NCBI GenBank assembly: GCA_029213105.1
Contig: JARGNS010000045.1
Coordinates: 3,976 to 13,308 of the forward strand
Direction of reading: 5' to 3'
Source: Planctomycetota bacterium
GTDB taxonomy: Bacteria > Planctomycetota > PLA2 > JAEUHO01
Length of the DNA stretch: 9,333 nucleotides
Shown piece by piece: positions 1-7,142 of this stretch. The position numbers and the translations under genes are program-made. The notes under the pieces are model-generated. The model did no database searches and was not told the DNA's origin. It was given only the letters and a program-made list of their open reading frames with translations. The stretch's first letter is position 1. Each line of letters starts with the position of its first letter.

Positions 1-1
1 G

Positions 2-1351
2 CGTCGGCGGCGAGTGGAGTTCCTTCTCGGTGGCCAGCTCGCGGATCGTGCGCCCACGGAGGTAGGCTTCCTTGGCCAACGCAGCCGCCGCGTCGTAGCC
101 GATGTGCGGCGCCAGGGCCGTGCCGAGCATGAGACTCTGCTCGACCAGGGCCTCGACGCGCTCGCGATCGACCTCGAGGCCGACCACGCAGCGCTTGGTG
201 AAGCCGTCGACCGCTCCTGCGAGTACGCGCATGCCGTCGTGCAGTACGTCGGCGAGCAGCGGCAGCGTCACGTTCAGTTCGAAGTTGCCGGCCGAGCCGG
301 CGGCGTTCACCGTCGTCACGTAGCCCTGCACGAGTTGGCAGGCCATCAGCAGGCTCTCCGCCATGACCGGGTTGACCTTGCCGGGCATGATCGAGGAACC
401 GGGCTGCACGGGCGGCAGCTTGAGTTCCCCCAGCCCACAGCGCGGGCCAGCGCCCAGGTGCCGGATGTCGTTGCCGATCTTCGTGAGGGCGGCCGCCGCA
501 CTCCCGAGGGCCCCGGCGAAGAACACGCAGCCGCCGCGGTCGGCGAGCTGCTCGAAGCTGTCGCGCGCCGGACGCAGGGCGAGCTTCGTCTTCGCACCCA
601 GATGCTGGATGGCGAGCTTGGAGAACTCGGGGTGGCGACCGATGCCCGTCCCGACGGCCGTGCCGCCCAGCGCGACCTCGAGCAGACCGTCGGCGGCGAC
701 CTCGATACGTTCGCAGGCGTGGTTCACCTGGGCGGCGTAGCCGCCGAAGACCTGGCCCATGCGCAGGGGCGTGGCGTCCTGCAGGTGCGTGCGCCCGACC
801 TTGACGATCTTGTCCCAGGCCTTGGCCTTCTTGCTGAACTCCGCGGCGAGTGCGCGCAACGCGGGCAGCAGCGTGTCGCGACAGACCAGCACCACGGAGA
901 CGTGCAGCGCCGTGGGAATCACGTCATTGCTGGACTGGCCCATGTTGACGTGGTCGTTCGGGTGCACGGGCGACTTGGCGCCCGCGGTGCTCCCGAGATG
1001 GATGTTCGCGAGGTTGCTGAGGACCTCGTTCATGTTCATGTTCGAGGAGGTACCCGAGCCTGTCTGGAAGACGTCGATCGGGAACTCATCGGGGTACTGC
1101 CCCTTGATGACCGCATCCGCGGCGCGACGGATGGCGGCGCCCCAGCGCGGCTTCAGGAGCTTCAGCTCCTGATTGGCTTTCGAGGCGGACCACTTCACCG
1201 CGGCAAGCGCCTCGAGGAAGCGGGCGGGCATCGTGCGACCGGAGACCTGGAAGTTCTCGAGTGCGCGCTGGGTCTGCGCGCCCCACATGCGCTTGGCGGG
1301 CACCTTGACGGCGCCCATCGAGTCCTGCTCGATCCTGATGTGTGCGGCCAT
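2..1351 (-). CDS. fumC: Class II fumarate hydratase (fumarase C), C-terminus cut off by window edge
   Basis: Catalyses reversible hydration of fumarate to L-malate in the TCA cycle; class II enzymes are iron-independent cytoplasmic homotetramers. The 450 visible codons carry the superfamily signature GSSIMPGKVNP (residues about 318-328, catalytic Ser320), the GRTHLQDATP block with catalytic-base His189, QTGSGTSSNMN near 96-106, and HPNDHVN at 130-136. The Thr-His-Leu-Gln and Asn-Asp-His forms favour fumarase over aspartase, which has Gln-Leu-Gln and Asn-Asp-Asp there. Numbering is within one or two residues of E. coli FumC (His188, Ser318). The ATG at 1351 is supported by GGGAGGG seven bases upstream. 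The frame runs off the left edge; by family length about 20-25 residues are missing. It lies 80 bp downstream of the receiver-like gene on the same strand, so cotranscription is possible. A small GC hairpin (1385-1399) sits between them. Identification is firm. Confidence 0.97.
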   Translation of the reverse strand, partial: MAAHIRIEQDSMGAVKVPAKRMWGAQTQRALENFQVSGRTMPARFLEALAAVKWSASKANQELKLLKPRWGAAIRRAADAVIKGQYPDEFPIDVFQTGSGTSSNMNMNEVLSNLANIHLGSTAGAKSPVHPNDHVNMGQSSNDVIPTALHVSVVLVCRDTLLPALRALAAEFSKKAKAWDKIVKVGRTHLQDATPLRMGQVFGGYAAQVNHACERIEVAADGLLEVALGGTAVGTGIGRHPEFSKLAIQHLGAKTKLALRPARDSFEQLADRGGCVFFAGALGSAAAALTKIGNDIRHLGAGPRCGLGELKLPPVQPGSSIMPGKVNPVMAESLLMACQLVQGYVTTVNAAGSAGNFELNVTLPLLADVLHDGMRVLAGAVDGFTKRCVVGLEVDRERVEALVEQSLMLGTALAPHIGYDAAAALAKEAYLRGRTIRELATEKELHSPPT

Positions 1352-1358
1352 CGGAGTT

Positions 1359-1365
1359 CCCTCCC
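1359..1365 (-). promoter_or_regulatory. Ribosome binding site of fumarase
   Basis: On the minus strand GGGAGGG lies seven bases before the ATG at 1351, a good Shine-Dalgarno match at normal spacing. It fixes the fumarase start and excludes upstream alternatives. Confidence 0.75.
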
Positions 1366-1431
1366 GGAGGCCCTTGCTCGACGCCCCCGCCGTGCGGGGT
1401 GCACCCGCGGGTTGCGGTCGGGGTTCGGAAT

Positions 1432-1866
1432 CTAGAGTTCGGTGCAGACCGCGTTGAGCACGGACGGTGCGTCAAGCGGGAGTGCGTACCGGCGCGTGGG
1501 TCCGGTGATGGTCTTCTCACCCTGGGTGAGCGAGATGTCGCGGGCGGCCACCAGGATGATGGGCAGCTGGCGCGTGGCGCGGTCGGCCCGCAGCTGGAGC
1601 GCGACGTGGCGACCGCGATCGGGCAGATCCTGCATGTCGATGACGATCATGTCCGGGCGGAACTCACGCAGGGCCGGAGCCAGCTCGGCACCGCTCTCGG
1701 CGGTGCGGACCTCGTGGCCGGAGCCCTTGATCGCCGCCACCGCGGCATCGACGCGCTTGGAGGCCGTCGCGAGGATCCACACCTTCCGGGCGATGACAGG
1801 ACTCTTCGGCGTGCGGATGGAGCTGGCCTCGTAGCGTTCGGGCTCATCATTGGACTGGGGCGTCAT
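1432..1866 (-). CDS. Receiver-like (REC/CheY-fold) single-domain protein with degenerate phosphorylation site
   Basis: A 144-residue soluble protein with no signal peptide. After a polar tail of about 25 residues the sequence follows the alternating beta/alpha pattern of a response-regulator receiver: beta1 KVWILAT (28-34), helix, a Glu-Val-Arg-Thr-Ala strand (52-56), beta3 PDMIVID (71-77) with Asp77 at the phospho-acceptor position, helix, beta4 LPIILVAA (101-108), and a final strand/helix. The usual acidic pair after beta1 is Ala33-Thr34, the conserved Thr/Ser after beta4 is Ala107, and the conserved Lys before Pro near the end (YALPLD) is Leu. Three of four conserved site features are therefore absent, so ordinary phosphotransfer is unlikely. 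There is no output domain. From memory, the LPDRGRHVALQLR stretch resembles a family of small REC-like proteins of unknown role. The start at 1866 has only a weak AAGAGG 13 bases upstream. It sits between the protease and fumarase genes. Function unknown; receiver-like fold is likely. Confidence 0.7.
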   Translation of the reverse strand: MTPQSNDEPERYEASSIRTPKSPVIARKVWILATASKRVDAAVAAIKGSGHEVRTAESGAELAPALREFRPDMIVIDMQDLPDRGRHVALQLRADRATRQLPIILVAARDISLTQGEKTITGPTRRYALPLDAPSVLNAVCTEL

Positions 1867-1972
1867 GGGCTATCCAGGGCCTCTTGCACGGGATTTCGCG
1901 CTCAACCTCGAATCGTACCGCCCCCCCAGGGGCCGACAAACTGGGGACCGACCCGGGGCCGGACGACCGCTC

Positions 1973-4165
1973 TCAGCGCGGCTGGTCCTTGAGGATCCGC
2001 AGGCGCCATTGGGCCGGGATCAGGGACGTGGGCACCGCCAGGCCCAGGACCTGCCGGCGGCCCAGGGTGGCGGCCGGGATGCCCACCAGACGCATCCCGG
2101 AGTCCACGAGGGAGCCCCCGCTGTGGCCCAGACCGATCCAGGCATCGGTCTTCAACCAGCGCGGCGCCCCGCCAATGGACTCGAGGCCGGCGATGGATCC
2201 GCGCGTCAGGATCACGGGCGTCCGGGAGCGCTCCGACCCCTGGGACGGGTAGCCGAAGACCATCACGGCATCACCCAGCTCGAGGGCCGAGGAGTCGCCC
2301 AAGGGAAGCCACGGCAGGGTCAGGTCCTTGGGCAGCGGCCGGCCGAAGACGTCCGTCGTGATCTCGAGCAGCGCCAGGTCCTTGCTCGCGTCGTCGTAGG
2401 TGACGCGCGCGTAGAAGCTCTGCACGGGCGGGCGGTCGAGCGTGCCCGGGAAGGCCACGAGGATCTTCTCGCGCTGGATCTTGCCGTCCGAGCCATCGAG
2501 CTCGAGGACGTGCCGGCAGGTCAGGATGCGACCGCGGGGCGTGACGCATGTGCCACTGCCGCCCGCGTTGTCGGCCACGGTGAGCTCGACGGTCGCGGCC
2601 GCGGCGCGCACGACAGGGCTGCGACCCTGCCAGTTCAGCAGCGGCGGCCAGGCCATGCCCTCCGGCGGCTCGGGCGGGCGATTCAGCGAGAACGCCACCC
2701 GGTAGTCGACGACGGTCTCCAGCGCGTTGCGGTTCATCACGCCCAAGAGGAACAGGCGCTTGCTGTCCGGGGCCCGACGGAACACATGGTCGATGCGTTC
2801 GTCCACCCGGGCGCTGAGCGCCCTGCGCATGATGCTGCCGTCGGTGCGGCGCGCGAACACGAGGTCCAGCGGCGCCGAGGACTCCAGCAGCATGGCGTGG
2901 AACGAGGTCGTACCGGCGGGCACGTCGAGGGCGTACCAGGTGACGCCGCCCCCACTCGCGCCGACGCGGCCGCGCACCCAGCGCCCCGCCACCAGCGGCG
3001 GCGGATCCTGGACACCCCAGGTGCCGCGCCGCGCCCCGCGCGGGAAGCGCCGCACGCGCAACGAGACCTGCACCGGGCCCTTGCCCTCGACGAGCACGGT
3101 CTCGCACCAGTACATGCCGGCCGTCAAGCCGGAGAGCCCGCCCATGTACAGGCGCTCGACGCCCGCACTCGAGAGGGCGAAGTAGTCCGCGTCCTCGTCG
3201 CCTTGCTCGAGGGGGCCGCCGCGGCGCACGTAGAGATCCACGTCCGCGCCGTTCGGCGTACGCGCCTCGATCTCGATGCCCCCCGTATCGGCGGGCACGG
3301 GGATGCGCACCGTCCGCGCCGACGGCCCGGCGCCGCCGAGGGTGAGCGTATGGACGCTGCCCGGCTGGACGATCGGCTGGGGCTCGGAGGAGGGCGTTTT
3401 CTCCAGCGTGGACGTCCAGGTGGCCCGCACGCGCACGCTCGGCGGCAGGCTGCCCCGGCGCGCACTGGAGAGGTCGAGGGTGTAGGCGCCTGACGGTGCC
3501 TCGGGCGCCGTCAGGACCACGGTGCTCGCCGCCGGCCCGCTGCGGCGGTAGTCCTGCGGCCCGTCGAGGCGGTAGCGCACGCCGGGGCGGTTGGCGCCCT
3601 CGAGCGCCAGCGTGACCTCGCGCGCCAGGGCGGGCACGAAGGTCCGCAGTTCCGGCCGGTCCCGGTGCACGGCCAGGGTCACGGGCGCGGCCCCGGGCAC
3701 GATCGTGGGCACGCCGCGGCCGCGATCGACAAAGGCGACGACCTCGAAAGGCTCACCGCGGGTGTCGGGGTCGGCCACGACGGCGAAGTGCCAGATGCCC
3801 TCACGCAGGGGCACGGGCGTGCTGGCCGTGAGGCGCGCGACCTGCAGCGCACCGCCGCCGACGCGGCTGACCTCCCCGAGCGCCTCGGGAGCCGCGGCCA
3901 GCGGCTGCCCGTGGCGCAGGTACAGCCCGGTCTGGACCCGGGAGCACACGAGGATCGTCAGGGCCGTGGCGTCGGCCGGCACGTCCACGCGCCCGGCCCA
4001 CAGTCCGCCCTTGGGCAGCGCCACCATGCGGGCGACACCGTCCTCGAGCTGCACGGGCGCGGCGCCGACCGGGGCCACCCGCGCGCCGAAGGCACACAGC
4101 AATCCGGCGACGAGCAGCGCCAGGCGCCAGGGACGGGCGGGCAGGGATCGTCGAGGGGCTCGCAT
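1973..4165 (-). CDS. Secreted trypsin-like serine protease with N-terminal PPC-like beta-sandwich domains
   Basis: A 730-residue exported protein. A basic n-region (RAPRRS to about residue 14), a hydrophobic core (15-28) and an Ala-rich cleavage region near 35-36 form a signal peptide. Three beta-rich segments resemble bacterial pre-peptidase C-terminal (PPC) domains: about 55-148 (VDVPADATALTILV), 285-372 (ADVDLYVRRGGP is the PPC hallmark) and 395-493 (LDVPAGTTSFHAML). An Ig-like stretch lies at about 160-250. Residues about 525-725 are a chymotrypsin-fold peptidase with all triad residues: His552 in TCRHV, Asp596 in KDLALLEI, and Ser682 in GHSGGS with the oxyanion Gly. It should cleave proteins in the periplasm or outside the cell; no PDZ domain is visible, so it is not a typical DegP. 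The open frame extends upstream to 4648, but 4165 is chosen because it precedes the signal peptide and has GGGG five bases upstream. The gene lies 215 bp downstream of another secreted-protein gene. Substrate unknown. Confidence 0.85.
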   Translation of the reverse strand: MRAPRRSLPARPWRLALLVAGLLCAFGARVAPVGAAPVQLEDGVARMVALPKGGLWAGRVDVPADATALTILVCSRVQTGLYLRHGQPLAAAPEALGEVSRVGGGALQVARLTASTPVPLREGIWHFAVVADPDTRGEPFEVVAFVDRGRGVPTIVPGAAPVTLAVHRDRPELRTFVPALAREVTLALEGANRPGVRYRLDGPQDYRRSGPAASTVVLTAPEAPSGAYTLDLSSARRGSLPPSVRVRATWTSTLEKTPSSEPQPIVQPGSVHTLTLGGAGPSARTVRIPVPADTGGIEIEARTPNGADVDLYVRRGGPLEQGDEDADYFALSSAGVERLYMGGLSGLTAGMYWCETVLVEGKGPVQVSLRVRRFPRGARRGTWGVQDPPPLVAGRWVRGRVGASGGGVTWYALDVPAGTTSFHAMLLESSAPLDLVFARRTDGSIMRRALSARVDERIDHVFRRAPDSKRLFLLGVMNRNALETVVDYRVAFSLNRPPEPPEGMAWPPLLNWQGRSPVVRAAAATVELTVADNAGGSGTCVTPRGRILTCRHVLELDGSDGKIQREKILVAFPGTLDRPPVQSFYARVTYDDASKDLALLEITTDVFGRPLPKDLTLPWLPLGDSSALELGDAVMVFGYPSQGSERSRTPVILTRGSIAGLESIGGAPRWLKTDAWIGLGHSGGSLVDSGMRLVGIPAATLGRRQVLGLAVPTSLIPAQWRLRILKDQPR

Positions 4166-4300
4166 CGTGGCCCCATCAAGCCCACGCGGGGCGGGCGCTG
4201 CAAGGATCGAACGCGGGAAGATGAGGATCTGGGCCCGAATCCGCCCCCAGCCCGCCCGTGGCATGAACACGCGTTGCCTCGCGCCTCCTCGCGCCCATCC

Positions 4301-4336
4301 TCCGAGCCCGGCCGAATCGCCAGCCGGGCCGCCGGA
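4301..4336 (-). terminator. GC-rich hairpin between the two secreted-protein genes
   Basis: GCCCGGC at 4306-4312 pairs perfectly with GCCGGGC at 4323-4329 across a 10-base loop. After a small internal bulge, TCCG (4301-4304) pairs with CGGA (4333-4336). It lies 45-80 bases past the stop codon at 4381. No T-run follows on the minus strand, so this is only a possible attenuator or terminator. The rest of the 215-bp gap shows no gene and no convincing promoter. Confidence 0.3.
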
Positions 4337-4380
4337 GGACGCGCGCGTCGCGCACCAACCGGGCTCGCGCCCCTCGGCGC

Positions 4381-5859
4381 TCAGTCCGCCGCGCGCCGCA
4401 GGAGCGGGCGCACGATCATCCGGCGCTTGCTCTTCGCCTCGAGGCGGTAGACCCCCGCCCGCGGCACGCGGAAGCGCAGGGACGGACCGAGCCCCGGCGA
4501 GATGGTCCGGCCGGCGCTGCTGCGCGTCTTGATCGCCTTGCCCGCCGCGTCCACGACGCGCATCGCGACCCCCGAGTCGGGGCCGTGGACGCAGACGAAC
4601 AGGTAGTCCCAGCCGGGCATGCAGATGCCCAGGCCCACGAGCGACCACGCCGAGCGCAGCCGGGCACGCGGGGTCGGGTCCGCGCCGGTCCCCATGTGGA
4701 TGGGGGCACTGCCGAGGGCGGCGCGGTCGTGCAGCAGCATCCGGGAGCCCTGCGGCGCGGCCCCGAACGGATCGCGGAAGCGGTAGGTGCCCGGGTAGTA
4801 GGGCTGGAACCAGACCATCAGCGCGTTCTCCTGCGAGCGCGCGCTGCTGCCGAGGCCCATGTCCTCCACGCGGATCCAGCGCTCGCCGCGCTGCATCTCC
4901 ACGACGCGCGTGCGCCCGGGAGCCGCAGGCACGTAGAGCACGGCCACATCGCCGGGCCCGGCCCGGAAGCTCTCCGGGGCGCCCTCGATCGGCCCCCGCT
5001 CGAGCGCCTCGGGTGCGCCGACCTCGGCGGGCGTGAGGTCCTGATCGGGGGGCAGGGTCTGCATCCGGACGCCGTAGGTGCCGCCGCCAGCGAGCAGGCT
5101 GCGCACCTCGAGCATCAACGCCGGCAGCTTGGCGTCCTCGGGCTTGGGGGGCACACGGAAGCGCACGGGTGGCAGCGCCAGCCAGGCGCTGCCAGTGCCC
5201 GTGGAGTCGGCGAGCGGCGCGCCATCCCAGCCGAGCACGACAAGCCGCACGCGCCCTGCGGAGCCGCGCGTGGGCGTGATGCGATAGGCCGCGCCGGGCT
5301 CCACGACGAGGCGCCAGCGATTGGCCTCTCCGATGAGCAACTCCCCCACCCGCGCGCTCTCGCCTTCGGTCGGGGCGAGGAAGCGGCGGTGCGCCTTCGT
5401 CTTGCGGTCGGTGAGGTCGAGGGTCTCGAGCTGGATGGACGCGCCGCCGGTCTGCCCGGAGAAACCACCGACACGCGCCTCCATGGAGGCGTCGCGTTCG
5501 GCATCGAAGCGGTGCACGGCAGGCCCGCCCCCGGCCCCGGGGTCCACCCGCACGAGAGGCTCCTCGCCGTGGCGGCCAACCTGCAGGATCGGCCGCGCGA
5601 GGGTGCCGGGGCGCACGGTGAGCCGGTAGCGGCAGCCCGCGACCGTGGAGAAGCGGAAGGTCGCGTGCCCGCCGATGACCTTGACCTGGAAGCGGCGGGC
5701 CGCCCCCGTGGCCTTGAGACGGACCGGGCCCGCCGCCTCGGCCCGGCCGGGCAGGAGCAGCAGCAAGGCCAGCGCGGCCATGGGCAGCCAGGCCGGGATG
5801 CGGTACGGTGCCGCCCCATGGCTTCCGAACCTCCCGCCGCCGTCGTACCTGTCGTCCAT
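4381..5859 (-). CDS. Secreted beta-rich protein of unknown function
   Basis: I do not recognise this 492-residue protein. A hydrophobic core at about residues 23-37 (LPMAALALLLLLPG) followed by RAEAA makes a signal peptide with cleavage near 42-43. The mature part is beta-strand rich and low in lysine. Two segments look like PPC-type or Ig-like sandwiches: about 55-148 (FQVKVIGGHATFRF, ASIQLETL) and 165-270 (RWRLVVEPGAAYRI, VRLVVLGWDGAPL). The C-terminal part (about 405-485) has a GVYRLEA strand typical of such domains. No catalytic motif was found, so a structural or binding role is inferred. The start at 5859 is preceded by GAGGAG three bases upstream, a little close. An internal ATG at 5781 would give a signal peptide without a basic n-region and has no ribosome site. 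With the 5859 start the gene overlaps the divergent gene at 5818 by 42 bp. It precedes the protease gene and may be its functional partner. Confidence 0.75.
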   Translation of the reverse strand: MDDRYDGGGRFGSHGAAPYRIPAWLPMAALALLLLLPGRAEAAGPVRLKATGAARRFQVKVIGGHATFRFSTVAGCRYRLTVRPGTLARPILQVGRHGEEPLVRVDPGAGGGPAVHRFDAERDASMEARVGGFSGQTGGASIQLETLDLTDRKTKAHRRFLAPTEGESARVGELLIGEANRWRLVVEPGAAYRITPTRGSAGRVRLVVLGWDGAPLADSTGTGSAWLALPPVRFRVPPKPEDAKLPALMLEVRSLLAGGGTYGVRMQTLPPDQDLTPAEVGAPEALERGPIEGAPESFRAGPGDVAVLYVPAAPGRTRVVEMQRGERWIRVEDMGLGSSARSQENALMVWFQPYYPGTYRFRDPFGAAPQGSRMLLHDRAALGSAPIHMGTGADPTPRARLRSAWSLVGLGICMPGWDYLFVCVHGPDSGVAMRVVDAAGKAIKTRSSAGRTISPGLGPSLRFRVPRAGVYRLEAKSKRRMIVRPLLRRAAD

Positions 5860-6246
5860 GCGCTCCTCGTCTGCCGAGGCATCGAAGCCGATGCCCAGGG
5901 TGAGATCTCCATTCAGAACGTCGTCGAAGTGGCGCCGGTCGACAAGCTTCCGGGAGAAGTGGGTCCGCTGACGTTCGTGGCCTTCGTCCGCAACCTCCCG
6001 GCGGGGCCGGCGGAAGCCGCCTTCGTCCTGCGCGCCCCGCCCACGGGCGAGGAGGAAGCGCCGATCCCGGCCCAGAAGATCCCCCTACGCATCGATGTGC
6101 CCGCCGGGCTGCAGGACCGCCAGCTCACGCTGCACGTCACCGCCCCGGCCATTCCCGTCGAGCGGGGCGGCTGGCACGAGATCTACTTCGAGTGGCAGGG
6201 CACACCCCTGGCCGCGAACCGCTTCGCCGTCGGGCTGCGGAGCTGA
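5818..6246 (+). CDS. DUF6941-like small cytoplasmic protein
   Basis: A 142-residue protein with no signal peptide or membrane segment. Early residues HALLVCRGIE (14-23) followed by GEISIQNVVE (28-37), then a strand LTFVAFVRNL (51-60), and the end WHEIYFEWQGTPLAANRFAV (119-138) match my recollection of the DUF6941 pattern: a short N-terminal ALLC-type strand, a 'state/establish' strand, and a closing strand describing a bound value. The molecular role of that family is not known to me. The ATG at 5818 is chosen because the conserved-looking N-terminal strand begins 13 residues later and no other start exists before it; no clear Shine-Dalgarno is visible. The same frame is open back to 4585, but that part is antisense to the secreted-protein gene and was excluded. 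The stop codon lies one base from the stop of the convergent hydrolase gene. The family assignment is tentative; that it is a real gene is likely. Confidence 0.65.
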   Translation: MASEPPAAVVPVVHALLVCRGIEADAQGEISIQNVVEVAPVDKLPGEVGPLTFVAFVRNLPAGPAEAAFVLRAPPTGEEEAPIPAQKIPLRIDVPAGLQDRQLTLHVTAPAIPVERGGWHEIYFEWQGTPLAANRFAVGLRS

Positions 6247-6247
6247 T

Positions 6248-7084
6248 CTACGCGGCGCCGTGGAAGCGGCCCTTCGCATCCTGGGCGACGCGTGCCACGG
6301 CCACGCTCGGATCGTGGGTGAAGAACACCGACCCGTCGCGCGCCAGCAGGTCCTCGAGCAGGGCGCGCTTCTCGTCGATGAGCAACTCCGGATAGCGGTC
6401 GTAGCCCATCGAGATCGGCACGTGCATCCACGGCATGCCGGGGATCAGGTCGCCGACGAAGACGATCGGTCCCTGCTCGCTGTCGACTTCCGTCATCAGC
6501 AGGCCGGGCGTATGCCCATCGCTGTAGTGGAAGCGGTAGCCGTCCCCGAGCACGGCGGAGGTCTCGCCCTCCACGATCTCGAGCCGCCCCGTGGCCTCGA
6601 GCAGCCCGGGCAGCGCAGGGATGAACGAAGCCCGGTCGCGGGCATGGGGTGCCTTGGCACGCGCCCAGGCCTCCTTGCCGATGACGAAGCGGGCGTTGGG
6701 GAACAGCAGTCGTGCGGGCTCGCCGTCCGACCAGGCCGCCAGCAGCCCCCCCGCGTGATCGAAGTGCAGGTGCGAGAGCACGACGACGTCGATGTCCGCG
6801 TCCGTCAGTCCGAGCGCCTGCAAGCTGTCGAGCAGGACGTGCTCTGCCTCGACCACCCCGTAGCGTTCCTTGAACTTCGGCTCGAAGAAGGCCCCGATGC
6901 CGGTCTCGAAGAGCACCCGCCGGCCGTGGTCCTCGACGAGCATGGCCCGGCAGGCCAGCGGGACGCGGCCCTCCTCGTCGGGCGCGAGCCAGCGCGCCCA
7001 GACGGCACGCGGGCAGTTGCCGAACATGGAGCCGCCATCGAGCTTCTGACTGTTGCCGAGTACGGGCGTGATCGTGCGGGCCAT
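6248..7084 (-). CDS. Metallo-beta-lactamase-fold hydrolase
   Basis: A 278-residue cytoplasmic protein of the MBL-fold superfamily. It keeps a full binuclear metal site: SHLHFDHAGG gives His105, His107, Asp109 and His110; GHTPG gives His191; VGDLIP gives the bridging Asp212; and FFTHDP gives His257. The N-terminal part (GGSMFGNCPRAVW, about residues 18-30, then LVEDHGRRVLFETGIG) resembles the subgroup that includes YtnP-like and lactonase-type enzymes. The substrate, whether a lactone, another ester or a thioester, cannot be told from the sequence. The start at 7084 is preceded by a perfect AGGAGG four bases upstream; the frame stays open further upstream but that part is antisense to the symporter gene. 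It is divergent from the symporter with 58 bp between start codons and converges on the DUF6941-like gene. Confidence 0.9.
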   Translation of the reverse strand: MARTITPVLGNSQKLDGGSMFGNCPRAVWARWLAPDEEGRVPLACRAMLVEDHGRRVLFETGIGAFFEPKFKERYGVVEAEHVLLDSLQALGLTDADIDVVVLSHLHFDHAGGLLAAWSDGEPARLLFPNARFVIGKEAWARAKAPHARDRASFIPALPGLLEATGRLEIVEGETSAVLGDGYRFHYSDGHTPGLLMTEVDSEQGPIVFVGDLIPGMPWMHVPISMGYDRYPELLIDEKRALLEDLLARDGSVFFTHDPSVAVARVAQDAKGRFHGAA

Positions 7085-7088
7085 GGAG

Positions 7089-7094
7089 CCTCCT
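7089..7094 (-). promoter_or_regulatory. Ribosome binding site of the MBL-fold hydrolase
   Basis: AGGAGG on the minus strand, four bases before the ATG at 7084. Being a perfect anti-16S match, it decides this start over the upstream in-frame Met codons. The 58-bp gap 7085-7142 must also hold promoters for both divergent genes unless they lie inside the coding regions; I see no clear -10/-35 pair in it. Confidence 0.7.
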
Positions 7095-7142
7095 GACCTG
7101 CATGGTGGCCGCGAATGGGCTGCGGGCATAGGGTGTGCGCCC

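Noticed and set aside
14..1435. 473-codon open frame on the plus strand
   Set aside because: It is antisense, in codon register, to the clear fumarase gene. High GC with G/C third positions makes such complementary frames open; the protein has no recognisable domains.
1850..3493. 547-codon open frame on the plus strand
   Set aside because: Antisense to the protease gene, with an Arg/His/Ala-rich low-quality composition and no motif. The protease strand shows a complete triad and signal peptide.
4166..4648. Upstream extension of the protease open frame to an ATG at 4648
   Set aside because: It would put 161 Arg/Gly-rich residues before a perfect signal peptide and overlap the end of the upstream gene in another frame. 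The ATG at 4165 fits better.
4585..5817. Plus-strand extension of the DUF6941-like frame to 553 codons
   Set aside because: This part is antisense to the 492-residue secreted-protein gene and has shadow-like composition; only the stretch from 5818 looks like a real protein.
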